From contig CP030759.1 in the NCBI GenBank assembly GCA_003290465.1, positions 908,672-972,671 on the forward strand: 64,000 nucleotides of DNA. The letters run 5' to 3'. Below are positions 57,001 through 63,808 of the stretch, in pieces. The stretch is from Candidatus Sumerlaea chitinivorans. Its GTDB lineage: Bacteria; Sumerlaeota; Sumerlaeia; Sumerlaeales; Sumerlaeaceae. The stretch's first letter is position 1. Each line of letters starts with the position of its first letter. Below the pieces are notes generated by a model that was given only the letters and a program-made list of their open reading frames with translations, made no database searches and was not told where the DNA came from. The translations under genes and the position numbers were made by a program.

Positions 57001-57240
57001 GTTCGAGCTCAAAAAGATGCGGACCAACAGATTGTTTACGTCACAAGCGATGGCTTCACAAACCTTGTTGCATACAGTGCGCGGAAGACTCTTTCGCCGA
57101 TTGTACCACCGGCACCGCAGGATTGGGGCGGGGAGGTGTGGCCTCTATCATGGACCGGCCCGATTTTCATAGATCAGGACAGGAACGGCAAAGTCGTCAT
57201 CCCCGCCGAGAATTCGGGCGAGAAGACGACAAGTCCATAG
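54007..57240 (+). CDS. Large lipoprotein with carboxypeptidase-regulatory-like domain and degenerate PHP (CehA/McbA-like) domain
   Basis: A 1,078-residue protein, 1,077 or 1,078 depending on ATG 54007 or GTG 54004; the ATG has GAGGAG five bases upstream. Lipobox LASC (18-21) predicts a lipoprotein. Residues 60-310 are a beta-rich domain (DRELWAPLLGTIKAYVIREA, FLGDLVLENDLVRFVV). Residues 310-400 are Pro/Ser-rich with three short repeats. Residues 485-575 are carboxypeptidase-regulatory-like (RRDGTFSVRLPYGNYHVTAFK). From about 680 the order of elements follows CehA/McbA PHP hydrolases: GTISTDIGV (682-690), LVSGDYDQ (718 on), TAIGGSMCR (about 875-883), GYPRVYVYT and TPEDLVQAIKGQHVVVTN. The usual ligands HxH, TDH and SDSH are absent, so catalysis is unlikely. 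A binding or structural role at the outer membrane is inferred. Confidence 0.75.
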   Translation: MKFSHWVAGVTLGFCFILASCGTEEVSQPSASTPAPTVGKQAATPPSPPSDAATTSPAVVVRLDDRELWAPLLGTIKAYVIREASQLAPGLLADGFLGDLVLENDLVRFVVRRPDKNLPSMPPIGAIIDVSNSRSKADYLNYYEAIPDVESTTSKIRYESVASFIVDRQTTARLVLRGHVVETVADAESTTSSERQLAVSAVTTYELPKNEPYLRISTKFTNESSAPVTLAPGDYIDWGEATTFVEGAGVLPTIYEPANWVAAAIDDFSAGVCVPGMQPLLAVTSGRFTVVQAFGNAAALKASTSISVPKPSKLSPTPLGESLKTTPSGVSSPAVQAPSGPGQSLTPTLPVPQPTVAPPASKETRYNQSPVLPLRSPSRSETHYGPSLAPPAKETKYTGVGETLRDNAPNEEDLPGKLSLGGGAESRSDSTKSEKKSDGVLIDDKGRVTLQPGQSVEFVRYLVVSTRDLGRLGRTVYELKGIPTSVIAGAVLEDGSNAPIEDAEIRISGGPKWDGKSNPRAFTRAVTRRDGTFSVRLPYGNYHVTAFKVGRTVKGGSQIVKLFRNSPNQIVALLMSRPATVRVAVSDPDAPTSVGLPCRVTLLAKPGTPPVDWGFSPNIAGGVRNLFYLPFGAAVMPVTPGQYRMIISRGIEYDAVEQDIVVTEGSDQKIVVTLPHAWKMPGTISTDIGVMTTASAVGLITPEDLVIMAACEGVSVLVSGDYDQATDLAPVIQRLKLDSYVRAFPGMRMLVHGRGLTANVLVYPVTQATAEKLRQFQAKHRGAAPDIFLADLRRAFPDLVIQVDQPLHPLGGYLAQFPFDQQFKRFQDDNVPPPDFHALQVLNGKVVGEFQDLQDRYFDLAIKRTRWPEPAPALTAIGGSMCRLPYGTEVGYPRVYVYTTRDTLDRFTPEDLVQAIKGQHVVVTNSLFPKLNGYNPATRTFGAQPGDVIETGTTGSLPLKINIYAASWVSLSNFDLTWNGKAVRRIQVMPVQRVLRYPVRAQKDADQQIVYVTSDGFTNLVAYSARKTLSPIVPPAPQDWGGEVWPLSWTGPIFIDQDRNGKVVIPAENSGEKTTSP

Positions 57241-57375
57241 TTGCATGTAGCCCCATAGATTGGCGTCTTCACCTGCGGCCGTCAGGTGTGCGGGCTTTCG
57301 TGGCGGTGAAGTGCCCACAGCCGTAGCCTTTTTTAGCCTTTTCTACTCAGCGTGGGCACACGGAATCGTGGCGCT

Positions 57376-58434
57376 TCAGGACGGCGTCGCCGCCTCACCG
57401 AAAAGCGCGGGGATCGTTTCGCGATACGGAGGGCGAACAATTCCACGTTCCGTAATAATAGCCGTCACGAGGTGATTCGGCGTTACGTCAAACGCAGGAT
57501 TGAATACACGAACTCCTAACGGGGCGACACGGTGAGAACCGATCGTCGTAATTTCCTCAGCTGGGCGCTCCTCAATCGGAATTTGCGTGCCGTCCTCAAG
57601 AGAGATGTCGATTGAAGAAGTAGGTGCGGAAACGTAAAACGGAATGCCGTGGGCTCGGGCAAGGAGCGCAAGGCCATACGTTCCTATCTTGTTCGCAACA
57701 TCTCCATTCCGAACTGTGCGGTCTGTTCCGACGATCACTGCATCTACCCAGCCACGCTGCATGACCGTTGCGGCCATGTTGTCACAGATCAGCGTTACTG
57801 GAATACCATTTTCCATGAGTTCCCACGCGGTTAACCGCGCCCCCTGAAGGAGTGGCCGGGTTTCGTCGGCAAAGACTTCAATGTGCTTCCCTTCGTGGTG
57901 TACCGCGTAGTACACTGCGGCGAGAGCCGTTCCGTAACGGGCTGTCGCGAGCCCACCCGCGTTGCAGTGCGTCAGCACCCGATCACCCGATTTCAAAAGC
58001 GAGGCCCCATGGCGCCCCAACGCCAGGCATACTTCATTGTCTTCTTCGATCATTCGTTGGGCTTCTTCATAAACGCGTTCCCTCAAAGCATCGCCCGTTG
58101 GGATTTCTGAATCCGACATTAAGGCCTTAATGCGATTCAGAGCATGGAAAAGATTCACTGCTGTCGGACGGGCTGTTGCCAGATAGTCGCATGCACGCAA
58201 AATCTCATTCGCAGTTTCTTCTTTGCTCGCCCCCCGGAGTTCGCGCACGGCAAGCCATACTCCAAATGCCGCGGCAATGCCAATGGCTGGGGCTCCACGG
58301 ACTCGGAGACGACGGATAGCATCCCACATTTCTTCGACAGTCACGAGTTCTTGTTCTACTTTCTCGAGCGGGAGACGAGTCTGATCCAAGATGAAGACTC
58401 TTCCGTCCTTGGCCCAGATTGTAGGTTGATTCAT
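57376..58434 (-). CDS. mtnA: S-methyl-5-thioribose-1-phosphate isomerase MtnA
   Basis: It isomerises methylthioribose-1-phosphate to the ribulose form in the methionine salvage pathway. The protein has 352 residues. Motifs: the eIF2B-like RVRGAPAIGIAAAFGVWLA, LTHCNAGGLATARYGTALAAVYYAV with the catalytic Cys, IPVTLICDNMAATVM, DAVIVGTDRTVRNGDVANKIGTYG with the catalytic Asp, and FDVTPNHLVTAIITERGIV. The ATG at 58434 has AAGGAG seven bases upstream. A longer frame up to 58578 is not supported. No other salvage gene (mtnK, mtnB) is nearby. The related enzyme for ribose-1,5-bisphosphate is less likely. Confidence 0.93.
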   Translation of the reverse strand: MNQPTIWAKDGRVFILDQTRLPLEKVEQELVTVEEMWDAIRRLRVRGAPAIGIAAAFGVWLAVRELRGASKEETANEILRACDYLATARPTAVNLFHALNRIKALMSDSEIPTGDALRERVYEEAQRMIEEDNEVCLALGRHGASLLKSGDRVLTHCNAGGLATARYGTALAAVYYAVHHEGKHIEVFADETRPLLQGARLTAWELMENGIPVTLICDNMAATVMQRGWVDAVIVGTDRTVRNGDVANKIGTYGLALLARAHGIPFYVSAPTSSIDISLEDGTQIPIEERPAEEITTIGSHRVAPLGVRVFNPAFDVTPNHLVTAIITERGIVRPPYRETIPALFGEAATPS

Positions 58435-58801
58435 ATCCAGCTCCTTGACGTGGTCGTGCGCGTAACGCCAAATCGAAATCCTTGTTTGGATTGGGGGGCG
58501 CAAGAGAATTTCCGCGATAGCAGAAAACATTATTTGAACTGACCTCGACCGCTCTGATGCCAGAGAAAGTGAGGGCACCTATTGGTGCGTCTCTCTTCTA
58601 CAGCATGTCATCTCATCAAAGATTGGGACGATCGAGCTGGGGGACCTCCCCACGCGCTCATGAGGCGGCTTGATTCTCTAAATTTTTTGCAACTAACTTT
58701 CCGGCCGCGAGCTATTTTCAGAGCTTGTGGCGGTTGGAAGAGGTGGTTTGTTTTTTTGAATTCACAAGCATTGATTCGTGTAAGATTGAACCGGCAATTC
58801 C
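58435..58801. other. mtnA leader / tRNA-Thr upstream region with short hairpins
   Basis: About 367 bases without a convincing gene separate mtnA (leftward) from tRNA-Thr (rightward). Two short perfect hairpins lie 20 bases apart: CTCTG-ATGC-CAGAG (58552-58565) and GCACC-TATT-GGTGC (58575-58588). AGAGA (58562-58566) can also pair with TCTCT (58591-58595) around the second. They would be in the mtnA mRNA leader. They do not match a SAM riboswitch I know. A promoter for the tRNA is expected near its right end. Confidence 0.4.
58756..58786 (+). promoter_or_regulatory. Possible promoter of tRNA-Thr
   Basis: TTGAAT (58756-58761) and TAAGAT (58781-58786) resemble -35 and -10 boxes, with a 19-base spacer that is slightly long. 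The tRNA starts 16 bases after the -10-like box. This is weak evidence. Confidence 0.25.
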
Positions 58802-58877
58802 GCCCACGTAGCTCAGTCGGCAGAGCACGCCCTTGGTAAGGGCGAGGTCACCAGTTCGATCCTGGTCGTGGGCTCCA
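58802..58877 (+). tRNA. tRNA-Thr(GGT)
   Basis: A complete cloverleaf: acceptor stem GCCCACG/CGTGGGC, D arm GCTC...GAGC, anticodon stem CGCCC/GGGCG with loop TTGGTAA giving anticodon GGT (reads ACC/ACU threonine codons), variable loop AGGTC, T arm ACCAG-TTCGATC-CTGGT, discriminator T and an encoded CCA. It is followed 29 bases later by efp, so it may be cotranscribed with it. Confidence 0.96.
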
Positions 58878-58906
58878 CTTTTTTTCGCAAAATACGAGGT
58901 TTTCAC

Positions 58907-59464
58907 ATGAACGCAAACGACATTCGCCGCGGTCACATTATCCTTTATAATGGAGAGCCCCACCTCGTCCTCGATTTCCAGCACAGGACACCGGGCAATT
59001 TACGGGCCTTCGTGCAGTGCCGGCTGCGCAACCTAAAAAGTGGGAACTCGTATGAAGTCCGCTTTAGCTCAACCGAACCTGTCGAACGCGCAAACCTCGA
59101 GCACCACGATATGGAGTTTCTCTATAAGGACGACAACCTGTATCATTTCATGAACACGGAAACGTTCGAGCAGGTTGCGCTGAATGAAGAGGCTCTTGGG
59201 GACCATGCCAAATACATGACAGACGGCCTTCGCGTCCAGATCAGCTTTTTTGAAGGGCAGCCGATTGCAGTGGAGCTCCCACCGACCATTGAACTGGAGG
59301 TTGTCGAAACCGAACCAGAGGTGAAGGGGGCCACTGCGAGCAATTCCCCCAAACCAGCGAAGCTTTCGAATGGTGTAACGGTGATGGTTCCGCCGTTCAT
59401 TCGCGTGGGAGACCGAATCCGGATCAATCCAAACGAAGACAAGTATCTTGAGCGGGTGAAATAG
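58907..59464 (+). CDS. efp: Translation elongation factor P
   Basis: EF-P rescues ribosomes stalled at consecutive prolines. The 185-residue protein has three beta-barrel domains: the KOW-like first (NANDIRRGHIILYNGEPHLV), the middle (MNTETFEQVALNEEAL) and the last (TVMVPPFIRVGDRIRINPNEDKYLERVK). The loop that in E. coli carries the modified Lys34 in PGKG reads TPGNLRAF here (Asn31), so a known Lys or Arg modification at the tip does not apply directly. ATG at 58907 has a GAGG eight bases upstream. A frame opening at 58868 would start inside the tRNA and is rejected. Confidence 0.95.
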   Translation: MNANDIRRGHIILYNGEPHLVLDFQHRTPGNLRAFVQCRLRNLKSGNSYEVRFSSTEPVERANLEHHDMEFLYKDDNLYHFMNTETFEQVALNEEALGDHAKYMTDGLRVQISFFEGQPIAVELPPTIELEVVETEPEVKGATASNSPKPAKLSNGVTVMVPPFIRVGDRIRINPNEDKYLERVK

Positions 59465-59499
59465 TCCGAGCTTGTAGTCTGGTTCTGAGGCGAAGTTGC

Positions 59500-59531
59500 A
59501 AGCCACGCAACCCGTGTCGGGGGCGTGGCTT
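59500..59531 (+). terminator. Probable terminator of efp
   Basis: AAGCCACGC (59500-59508) pairs perfectly with GCGTGGCTT (59523-59531); inside, CCCG and CGGG can pair too. It is followed by ACTTTATC, a weak T-run. It lies in the 70-base convergent gap between efp and purQ, and could stop transcription from either side. Confidence 0.55.
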
Positions 59532-59534
59532 ACT

Positions 59535-60227
59535 TTATCGCCGTGCAGCCAGCGACTCTACGAGTGACCTCCAAATGAAAACGCCATCCGCTCCGCCCAG
59601 CTCCGCGGAGATCGCTCGCTCAGGATGGGGCATCATCCCAAGGACATTTCCCTGTTCAGAAACGATCCCAGCAATGTTGTTCACAGACCCATTTGGGTTG
59701 AAGGTGGGGGCCACCTCGCCCCGGCACGAGCTATAACGAAAAACCACCAACTTCTTGGCTTCGATTTCAGCGAGGTCCGAACTCGAGGCGTAGTAGTTCC
59801 CGGTGGCGTGCGCGATTGGAATCCGTATTACGTCGGGACATTGCGAGGTAAACGGAGTGTCCTTGCGTTCCACCCGCAGATGCACCCATTTGCAAATAAA
59901 TCGGAGCTTCCGGTTTCGAATGAGAGCTCCCGGCAAAAGTCCAGCTTCTACAAGAATCTGGAAACCATTACAAATCCCCAAGATGAGCCCGCCGGCCCGT
60001 GCAAATTCAATCACGCTTTGCATGACGGGAGAGATTCGAGCAATAGCTCCAACTCGAAGGTAATCTCCGTAAGAGAATCCCCCCGGCAATACAACGAGGT
60101 CGCAGTCTTTCGGAATTCGGTCTTTGTGCCAAACCAAAACAGGATCACACTCACACACGGCACGAATAGCGCGCACTGTGTCCATCTCGCAATTCGATCC
60201 GGGGAAGCATACCACGGCCGCCTTCAC
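59535..60227 (-). CDS. purQ: Phosphoribosylformylglycinamidine synthase subunit PurQ (glutamine amidotransferase)
   Basis: The class I glutaminase subunit that supplies ammonia to PurL. The 230-residue length fits. The nucleophile Cys lies in LGICNGFQILVEAGLLPGAL and the His-Glu pair in MMPHPERAIS; the N-terminus reads AAVVCFPGSNCEMDTVRAI. GTG at 60227 directly follows the purS stop with no gap, so the two are coupled. Confidence 0.96.
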   Translation of the reverse strand: MKAAVVCFPGSNCEMDTVRAIRAVCECDPVLVWHKDRIPKDCDLVVLPGGFSYGDYLRVGAIARISPVMQSVIEFARAGGLILGICNGFQILVEAGLLPGALIRNRKLRFICKWVHLRVERKDTPFTSQCPDVIRIPIAHATGNYYASSSDLAEIEAKKLVVFRYSSCRGEVAPTFNPNGSVNNIAGIVSEQGNVLGMMPHPERAISAELGGADGVFIWRSLVESLAARR

Positions 60228-60491
60228 TTACGGAGCAACCTCCTCACGAGTTTCGAGGCGAATCTCGTAATCTTCAACGACCGGATTCGCGAGAAGTTTC
60301 TGGCACATTTGCTCAACCGTTGCGTGTGCCAACGGGACATCATTGGTCAATAAATCCACGCTCAGGAACCGACCCACGCGGACCTCTCCGACGTTCTCAA
60401 ATCCCAAATTCTCAAGTGCTTCGCGTACTGCCTGTCCCTGCGGATCCATCACTTCCGCCTTCGGCTTGACGATGATATGAGCCCGGATCAT
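60228..60491 (-). CDS. purS: Phosphoribosylformylglycinamidine synthase subunit PurS
   Basis: An 87-residue subunit that bridges PurL and PurQ in the small-PurL type FGAM synthase. The pattern AHIIVKPKAEVMDPQGQAVREALENLGFENVGEVRVGRFLSVDL and the second half VEQMCQKLLANPVVEDYEIRLE fit PurS. Its ATG overlaps the purC stop by four bases, and it abuts purQ. Confidence 0.94.
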   Translation of the reverse strand: MIRAHIIVKPKAEVMDPQGQAVREALENLGFENVGEVRVGRFLSVDLLTNDVPLAHATVEQMCQKLLANPVVEDYEIRLETREEVAP

Positions 60492-61387
60492 CCCCGCTCC
60501 CCTAACGTCTCTTCGAGAGATTTTCCTGTAATTTTCTGAAAAATCTGGAGGTAGCGCTTCGATGTTTCCTGCACCACATGCTCTGGTAGAGTCGGTGCAG
60601 GTGGTTGCTTATTCCACCCAATGGACTCGACATAGTCGCGAACAAACTGCTTGTCTAAACTTGGCGAATCCTTCCCGCTGAGGTAGCTTTCAGCGTCCCA
60701 GAAACGTGAGGAGTCGGGTGTGAACACTTCATCGATCAACAGAATCGTATCCTCAACCCTGCCGAATTCAAACTTGGTGTCACTGATCAGGATGCCTTTG
60801 CCGAGCAATTCATCGTGAACGAACTGGTAGAGCTCGAGACTTTTTAGACGAATGAATTCAGCGGTTTCGTGGCCAACCAATTCGACCACCTGCTCAAAAG
60901 AGATGGGGAGGTCGTGGCCAGTCTCGGCTTTCGTTGTGGGTGTGAAGATTGGTACAGGAAGTTTTTCGCGCCGACGTAGTCCCTCGGGGAGCCGAATTCC
61001 AGAGACTGTCCGAGTCTGCTCGTAATCGCGCCATGCGCTTCCTTCAAGATAGCCGCGGACAATGCATTCCACTGGCAAGGGAGTGGCTTTCCTGCAGAGC
61101 ATACAGCGGCCCCAAAGTTGATCGTCCGTGAGTTCGACGTTACCCACACGCTCGGGCAGGGCACTGAGCATGTGGTTTCCCACAATGTGGCGGGTGCGCT
61201 CAAACCAGTAAGCGCTAAGTTGCGTCAATACCTTGCCTTTCTGAGGGATCGGTTGATCAAATACGACGTCAAAGGCACTCAGGCGATCGGTCGCAACAAT
61301 CAGTAAAGACCCATCCGCTTCGTAAACGTCACGCACTTTCCCCCGACGGAGAAGGGGTAGACTCAAATCACTGGAATACAGAATCAT
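60488..61387 (-). CDS. purC: Phosphoribosylaminoimidazole-succinocarboxamide synthase (SAICAR synthetase)
   Basis: It joins aspartate to CAIR with ATP in purine synthesis. The 299-residue protein has LLRRGKVRDVYEADGSLLIVATDRLSAFDVVF, the ATP-contacting start, then PVECIVRGYLEGSAWRDYEQT and DTKFEFGRVEDTILLIDEVFTPDSSRFW, the family signature. The extended length (not the 240-residue E. coli form) matches the yeast-like longer type. ATG at 61387 was chosen; a longer frame up to 61465 is not supported. It heads the purC-purS-purQ operon; purL is about 9 kb away in the same direction. Confidence 0.95.
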   Translation of the reverse strand: MILYSSDLSLPLLRRGKVRDVYEADGSLLIVATDRLSAFDVVFDQPIPQKGKVLTQLSAYWFERTRHIVGNHMLSALPERVGNVELTDDQLWGRCMLCRKATPLPVECIVRGYLEGSAWRDYEQTRTVSGIRLPEGLRRREKLPVPIFTPTTKAETGHDLPISFEQVVELVGHETAEFIRLKSLELYQFVHDELLGKGILISDTKFEFGRVEDTILLIDEVFTPDSSRFWDAESYLSGKDSPSLDKQFVRDYVESIGWNKQPPAPTLPEHVVQETSKRYLQIFQKITGKSLEETLGERG

Positions 61388-61525
61388 GGAATCTCTCTCA
61401 CCGAAAACAAGTTTTATGCACCGCTCTGGTCGAAATGGGATGAGAGGTGGGACGGATACCTGCAATGGAATTCAAAGGCCCTCCCGACGATTGCGGAACG
61501 ATTTCAACGTCCTGTCACAAATGAG

Positions 61526-62485
61526 CTAACGCGCGTGTTCAAGGACGTCGTTAACAAATGCTTCCAAGGCCATGAGTTTTGCCCGAGCTTCGAGTTTCTC
61601 TGGGTAGCCATCGGCTTTTTCGACAATGTGATACTCACTTCGGGCAACATTGGCCAACGCCTCAAATTCTTTCACACTGAAATCCGGTCCGTCGGGATCA
61701 GCCTTTAGGACATACTCTTTCGCGAGCATGTAATATAAGTCCGCGAGCATGAGATGGTGTGCGTAGCGCCTCTTGCTTTCGCGGTTTTCGTCAATGTTCC
61801 GTTTGATCTGGAGCACAGCGTCCTGAGTGGTATAAGGCTGGACGAACCGCATGGTTATGTAAAACTGGGCCAGTAACATCTGGGCGCGTTCGCGTTCGAG
61901 AAGTGCGAGACATTGATACGGGGTTCCTTTGAGTTCGCGGGCAAGTGCGTCCAGATCGCGAATCTTCTTCTGCAGGTCTCGTTCAAAAGTTCGAAGACCC
62001 GAGTAATCAAGCTCTTGGTGTGCAATGCGCGCAAACCTTCGCGTGCGTTCTAACCCCTCCCCTGCTACCCGAGCTACCGCAGCATCCGCTGACTTTGACG
62101 CTACTTCGTAATAACGTGCAGCCTCTTCATATGCGGTCAGCTTCTCGTAGGCTTGGGCTTTCGACAAAGCGACGATGTCACTCATTTTCCCGGGGTAAAG
62201 CGTCTCGTAATTGGCCAAGCGCACAATCGCCGAGCGAAACACATTTTGGCCAGTCACGTCCGTAGGATAGGGGAAGCGATAAACGTCTTCGTTAAGGTGT
62301 CGTTGGATGTCTGCAACAATGATCAACAGATTCTCAGCGGGTTTGGCGTAGGTGGCAGCATTTTGTTTCGGCTTCTTGATTGGGGCTGCGGTCAGGGCGA
62401 AGCATGCAAGGAAGACGAACATCCATGCGAGCGCAACTTGGCTTATGCAGAAACCAGCGACTCTCGTGTGTTGCCGTGATCGCAC
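61526..62485 (-). CDS. Exported helical-repeat (TPR-like) protein
   Basis: A 319-residue protein with a signal peptide (ALAWMFVFLACFALTAAP), then mostly long helices with TPR-like phrases (AYEKLTAYEEAARYYEVASKSADA, LERERAQMLLAQFYITMRF, HLMLADLYYMLAKEYVLKADPD). No enzyme motif. The GTG at 62485 has GGGAGG five bases upstream and is the likely start; a TTG at 62500 is in frame. It may assist periplasmic assembly, but the function is not known. It lies 22 bases upstream of a terminator on the same strand that ends suhB. Confidence 0.65.
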   Translation of the reverse strand: MRSRQHTRVAGFCISQVALAWMFVFLACFALTAAPIKKPKQNAATYAKPAENLLIIVADIQRHLNEDVYRFPYPTDVTGQNVFRSAIVRLANYETLYPGKMSDIVALSKAQAYEKLTAYEEAARYYEVASKSADAAVARVAGEGLERTRRFARIAHQELDYSGLRTFERDLQKKIRDLDALARELKGTPYQCLALLERERAQMLLAQFYITMRFVQPYTTQDAVLQIKRNIDENRESKRRYAHHLMLADLYYMLAKEYVLKADPDGPDFSVKEFEALANVARSEYHIVEKADGYPEKLEARAKLMALEAFVNDVLEHAR

Positions 62486-62496
62486 CTCAGCCTCCC

Positions 62497-62518
62497 TCAA
62501 AAATCACCCCGAAAAGGG
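62497..62518 (-). terminator. Rho-independent terminator of suhB
   Basis: On the minus strand ACCCC (62518-62514) pairs with GGGGT (62508-62504) around a five-base loop and is followed by GATTTTTG. The short 5-bp GC-rich stem with a T-run lies 27 bases downstream of the suhB stop and just before the next gene's start codon. Confidence 0.65.
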
Positions 62519-62544
62519 GTCGAGCCCGTTGGTAGTAAACACTC

Positions 62545-63333
62545 CTAACGTAAAGCGTTTCCAAAGCTCTGAATAAATTCTTCGTGAACGAGTCCATTCG
62601 TGGCAAGCACCTCGTTGCCAAATGGTGAGAATTGGCCTCCGGTAAAATCCGTGACTTTCCCACCCGCCTCTTCTACAATCAGCCAGCCAGCTGCAGTGTC
62701 CCACGGATAAAGGTTTCGCTGCCAGAAGACGTCCAACCGACCGCACGCCACGTAGCATAGATCTAACGCCGCCGCTCCCAGTCGCAGTACCCCGTGAACA
62801 TGGCTCAATACTTTCCCGATTTCCGATAAACATCGCTGAAGCACTTCGGGCGTGTCATAAGGAAATCCTGTTACTACAAGACACTGCGACAGAGTCGCAT
62901 TCCGGGAGGGGCGAATTGGAGTTCCATTGAGAGCGGCCCCACTGCCCCGCTCTGCGAGAAACAGTTCCTTGTAGTAGGGGTTGAAGACGCCACCGGCTAC
63001 AACTTCGCCCTTAAATTCAACGCCAATGGAAACGGCAAAAAGCGGCATGGTATGCGCGTAATTTGTCGTACCGTCCAGAGGGTCAATGATCCACCGGAAG
63101 TCGGAACTCCCCCGCAATGCCTGCGCGCCTGTTTCCTCACCAAGAATGCTGTGACTGGGAAAGTGTGACCAGATAACGTCTTTGATTGCTTCTTCGCTCT
63201 GTTTGTCGGCAATGGTCACAAGATTCTTGGCAGACCCTTTTGTTTCAATCGAATCGAGGGCAGCATAATGGCGCATCAAAACCTCGCCCCCTGCCTCCAA
63301 CGCTTTGATCAGGACGTCAGTGATTTCACTCAT
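62545..63333 (-). CDS. suhB: Inositol-1-monophosphatase family protein SuhB
   Basis: A Mg-dependent, lithium-sensitive-type phosphatase of 262 residues. It has the metal site motifs: SILGEETGAQ, DFRWIIDPLDGTTNYAHTMP and the C-terminal NLYPWDTAAGWLIVEEAGGKVTDF. Members hydrolyse inositol phosphates or related sugar phosphates, and SuhB can also act in rRNA transcription antitermination. The ATG at 63333 or GTG at 63339 is the start. The substrate is not defined here. An intrinsic terminator follows the stop. Confidence 0.92.
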   Translation of the reverse strand: MSEITDVLIKALEAGGEVLMRHYAALDSIETKGSAKNLVTIADKQSEEAIKDVIWSHFPSHSILGEETGAQALRGSSDFRWIIDPLDGTTNYAHTMPLFAVSIGVEFKGEVVAGGVFNPYYKELFLAERGSGAALNGTPIRPSRNATLSQCLVVTGFPYDTPEVLQRCLSEIGKVLSHVHGVLRLGAAALDLCYVACGRLDVFWQRNLYPWDTAAGWLIVEEAGGKVTDFTGGQFSPFGNEVLATNGLVHEEFIQSFGNALR

Positions 63334-63484
63334 GGACACTATGCCGGTTTGCGGCAGGGCTGGCTTGCAAGACTAAGTTTCACGATTCGGATACGAAGAA
63401 TCTCGTTGTCATTCTGCACGCTGCTGAGCTTGAATAGGAACGACTCAGTTCGCTATTGTTTTATGAAAGGACGGCCACGAGGAT

Positions 63485-63748
63485 ATGCCTTCCATCGGAC
63501 TTGGAGAATGGATTTTCATCTTTCTGATTGTGCTGGTCATTTTTGGCCCGTCGAGTTTGCCGAAAATCGGCCGCGGTCTTGGAAAAGGTATCCGTGAATT
63601 CAAGGATGCGCTAAGCGGCATCGGATCGGCCATTGAACGGGAAGAAGCGGATAAGGAGAAAGCGAAACCGTCCCAATCGGCGGCTGCTGACATCCCAAGT
63701 GTGCCCCAAGAGGACACGTCAGAACCTTCGAAAAAAGCCGATGCCTGA
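63485..63748 (+). CDS. tatA: Sec-independent protein translocase TatA
   Basis: A 87-residue protein with a single N-terminal helix (GLGEWIFIFLIVLVIF), the FGPSSLPKIGRGLGKGIREFK hinge-amphipathic helix of TatA/E, and an acidic low-complexity tail. TatA forms the pore-like ring that moves folded, twin-arginine-signal proteins across the inner membrane. The typical FGPKKLPELG reads FGPSSLPKIG here. GAGGA lies directly upstream of the ATG at 63485. tatC follows on the same strand, an operon as usual. TatB is not present between them. Confidence 0.93.
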   Translation: MPSIGLGEWIFIFLIVLVIFGPSSLPKIGRGLGKGIREFKDALSGIGSAIEREEADKEKAKPSQSAAADIPSVPQEDTSEPSKKADA

Positions 63749-63808
63749 GTTCCCGTCCGAGCCGGGCTCGGCCGTCCGCCGGCCTTCCCATTTTTGCTGG
63801 TTGGAGCA

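Noticed and set aside
57307-57361. GTGCCCAC/GTGGGCAC repeat in the convergent gap after the lipoprotein
   Set aside because: Loop of more than 30 bases; a terminator reading is not supported.
58435-58578. Longer mtnA frame starting at 58578
   Set aside because: The ATG at 58434 has a good ribosome-binding site and matches the family start; the extra residues do not resemble MtnA.
58435-58801. SAM riboswitch upstream of mtnA
   Set aside because: No SAM-I type core or kink-turn sequence is visible; only short hairpins.
58868-58906. Earlier efp start inside the tRNA gene
   Set aside because: It would begin within the acceptor stem of tRNA-Thr; the ATG at 58907 has a GAGG site and family fit.
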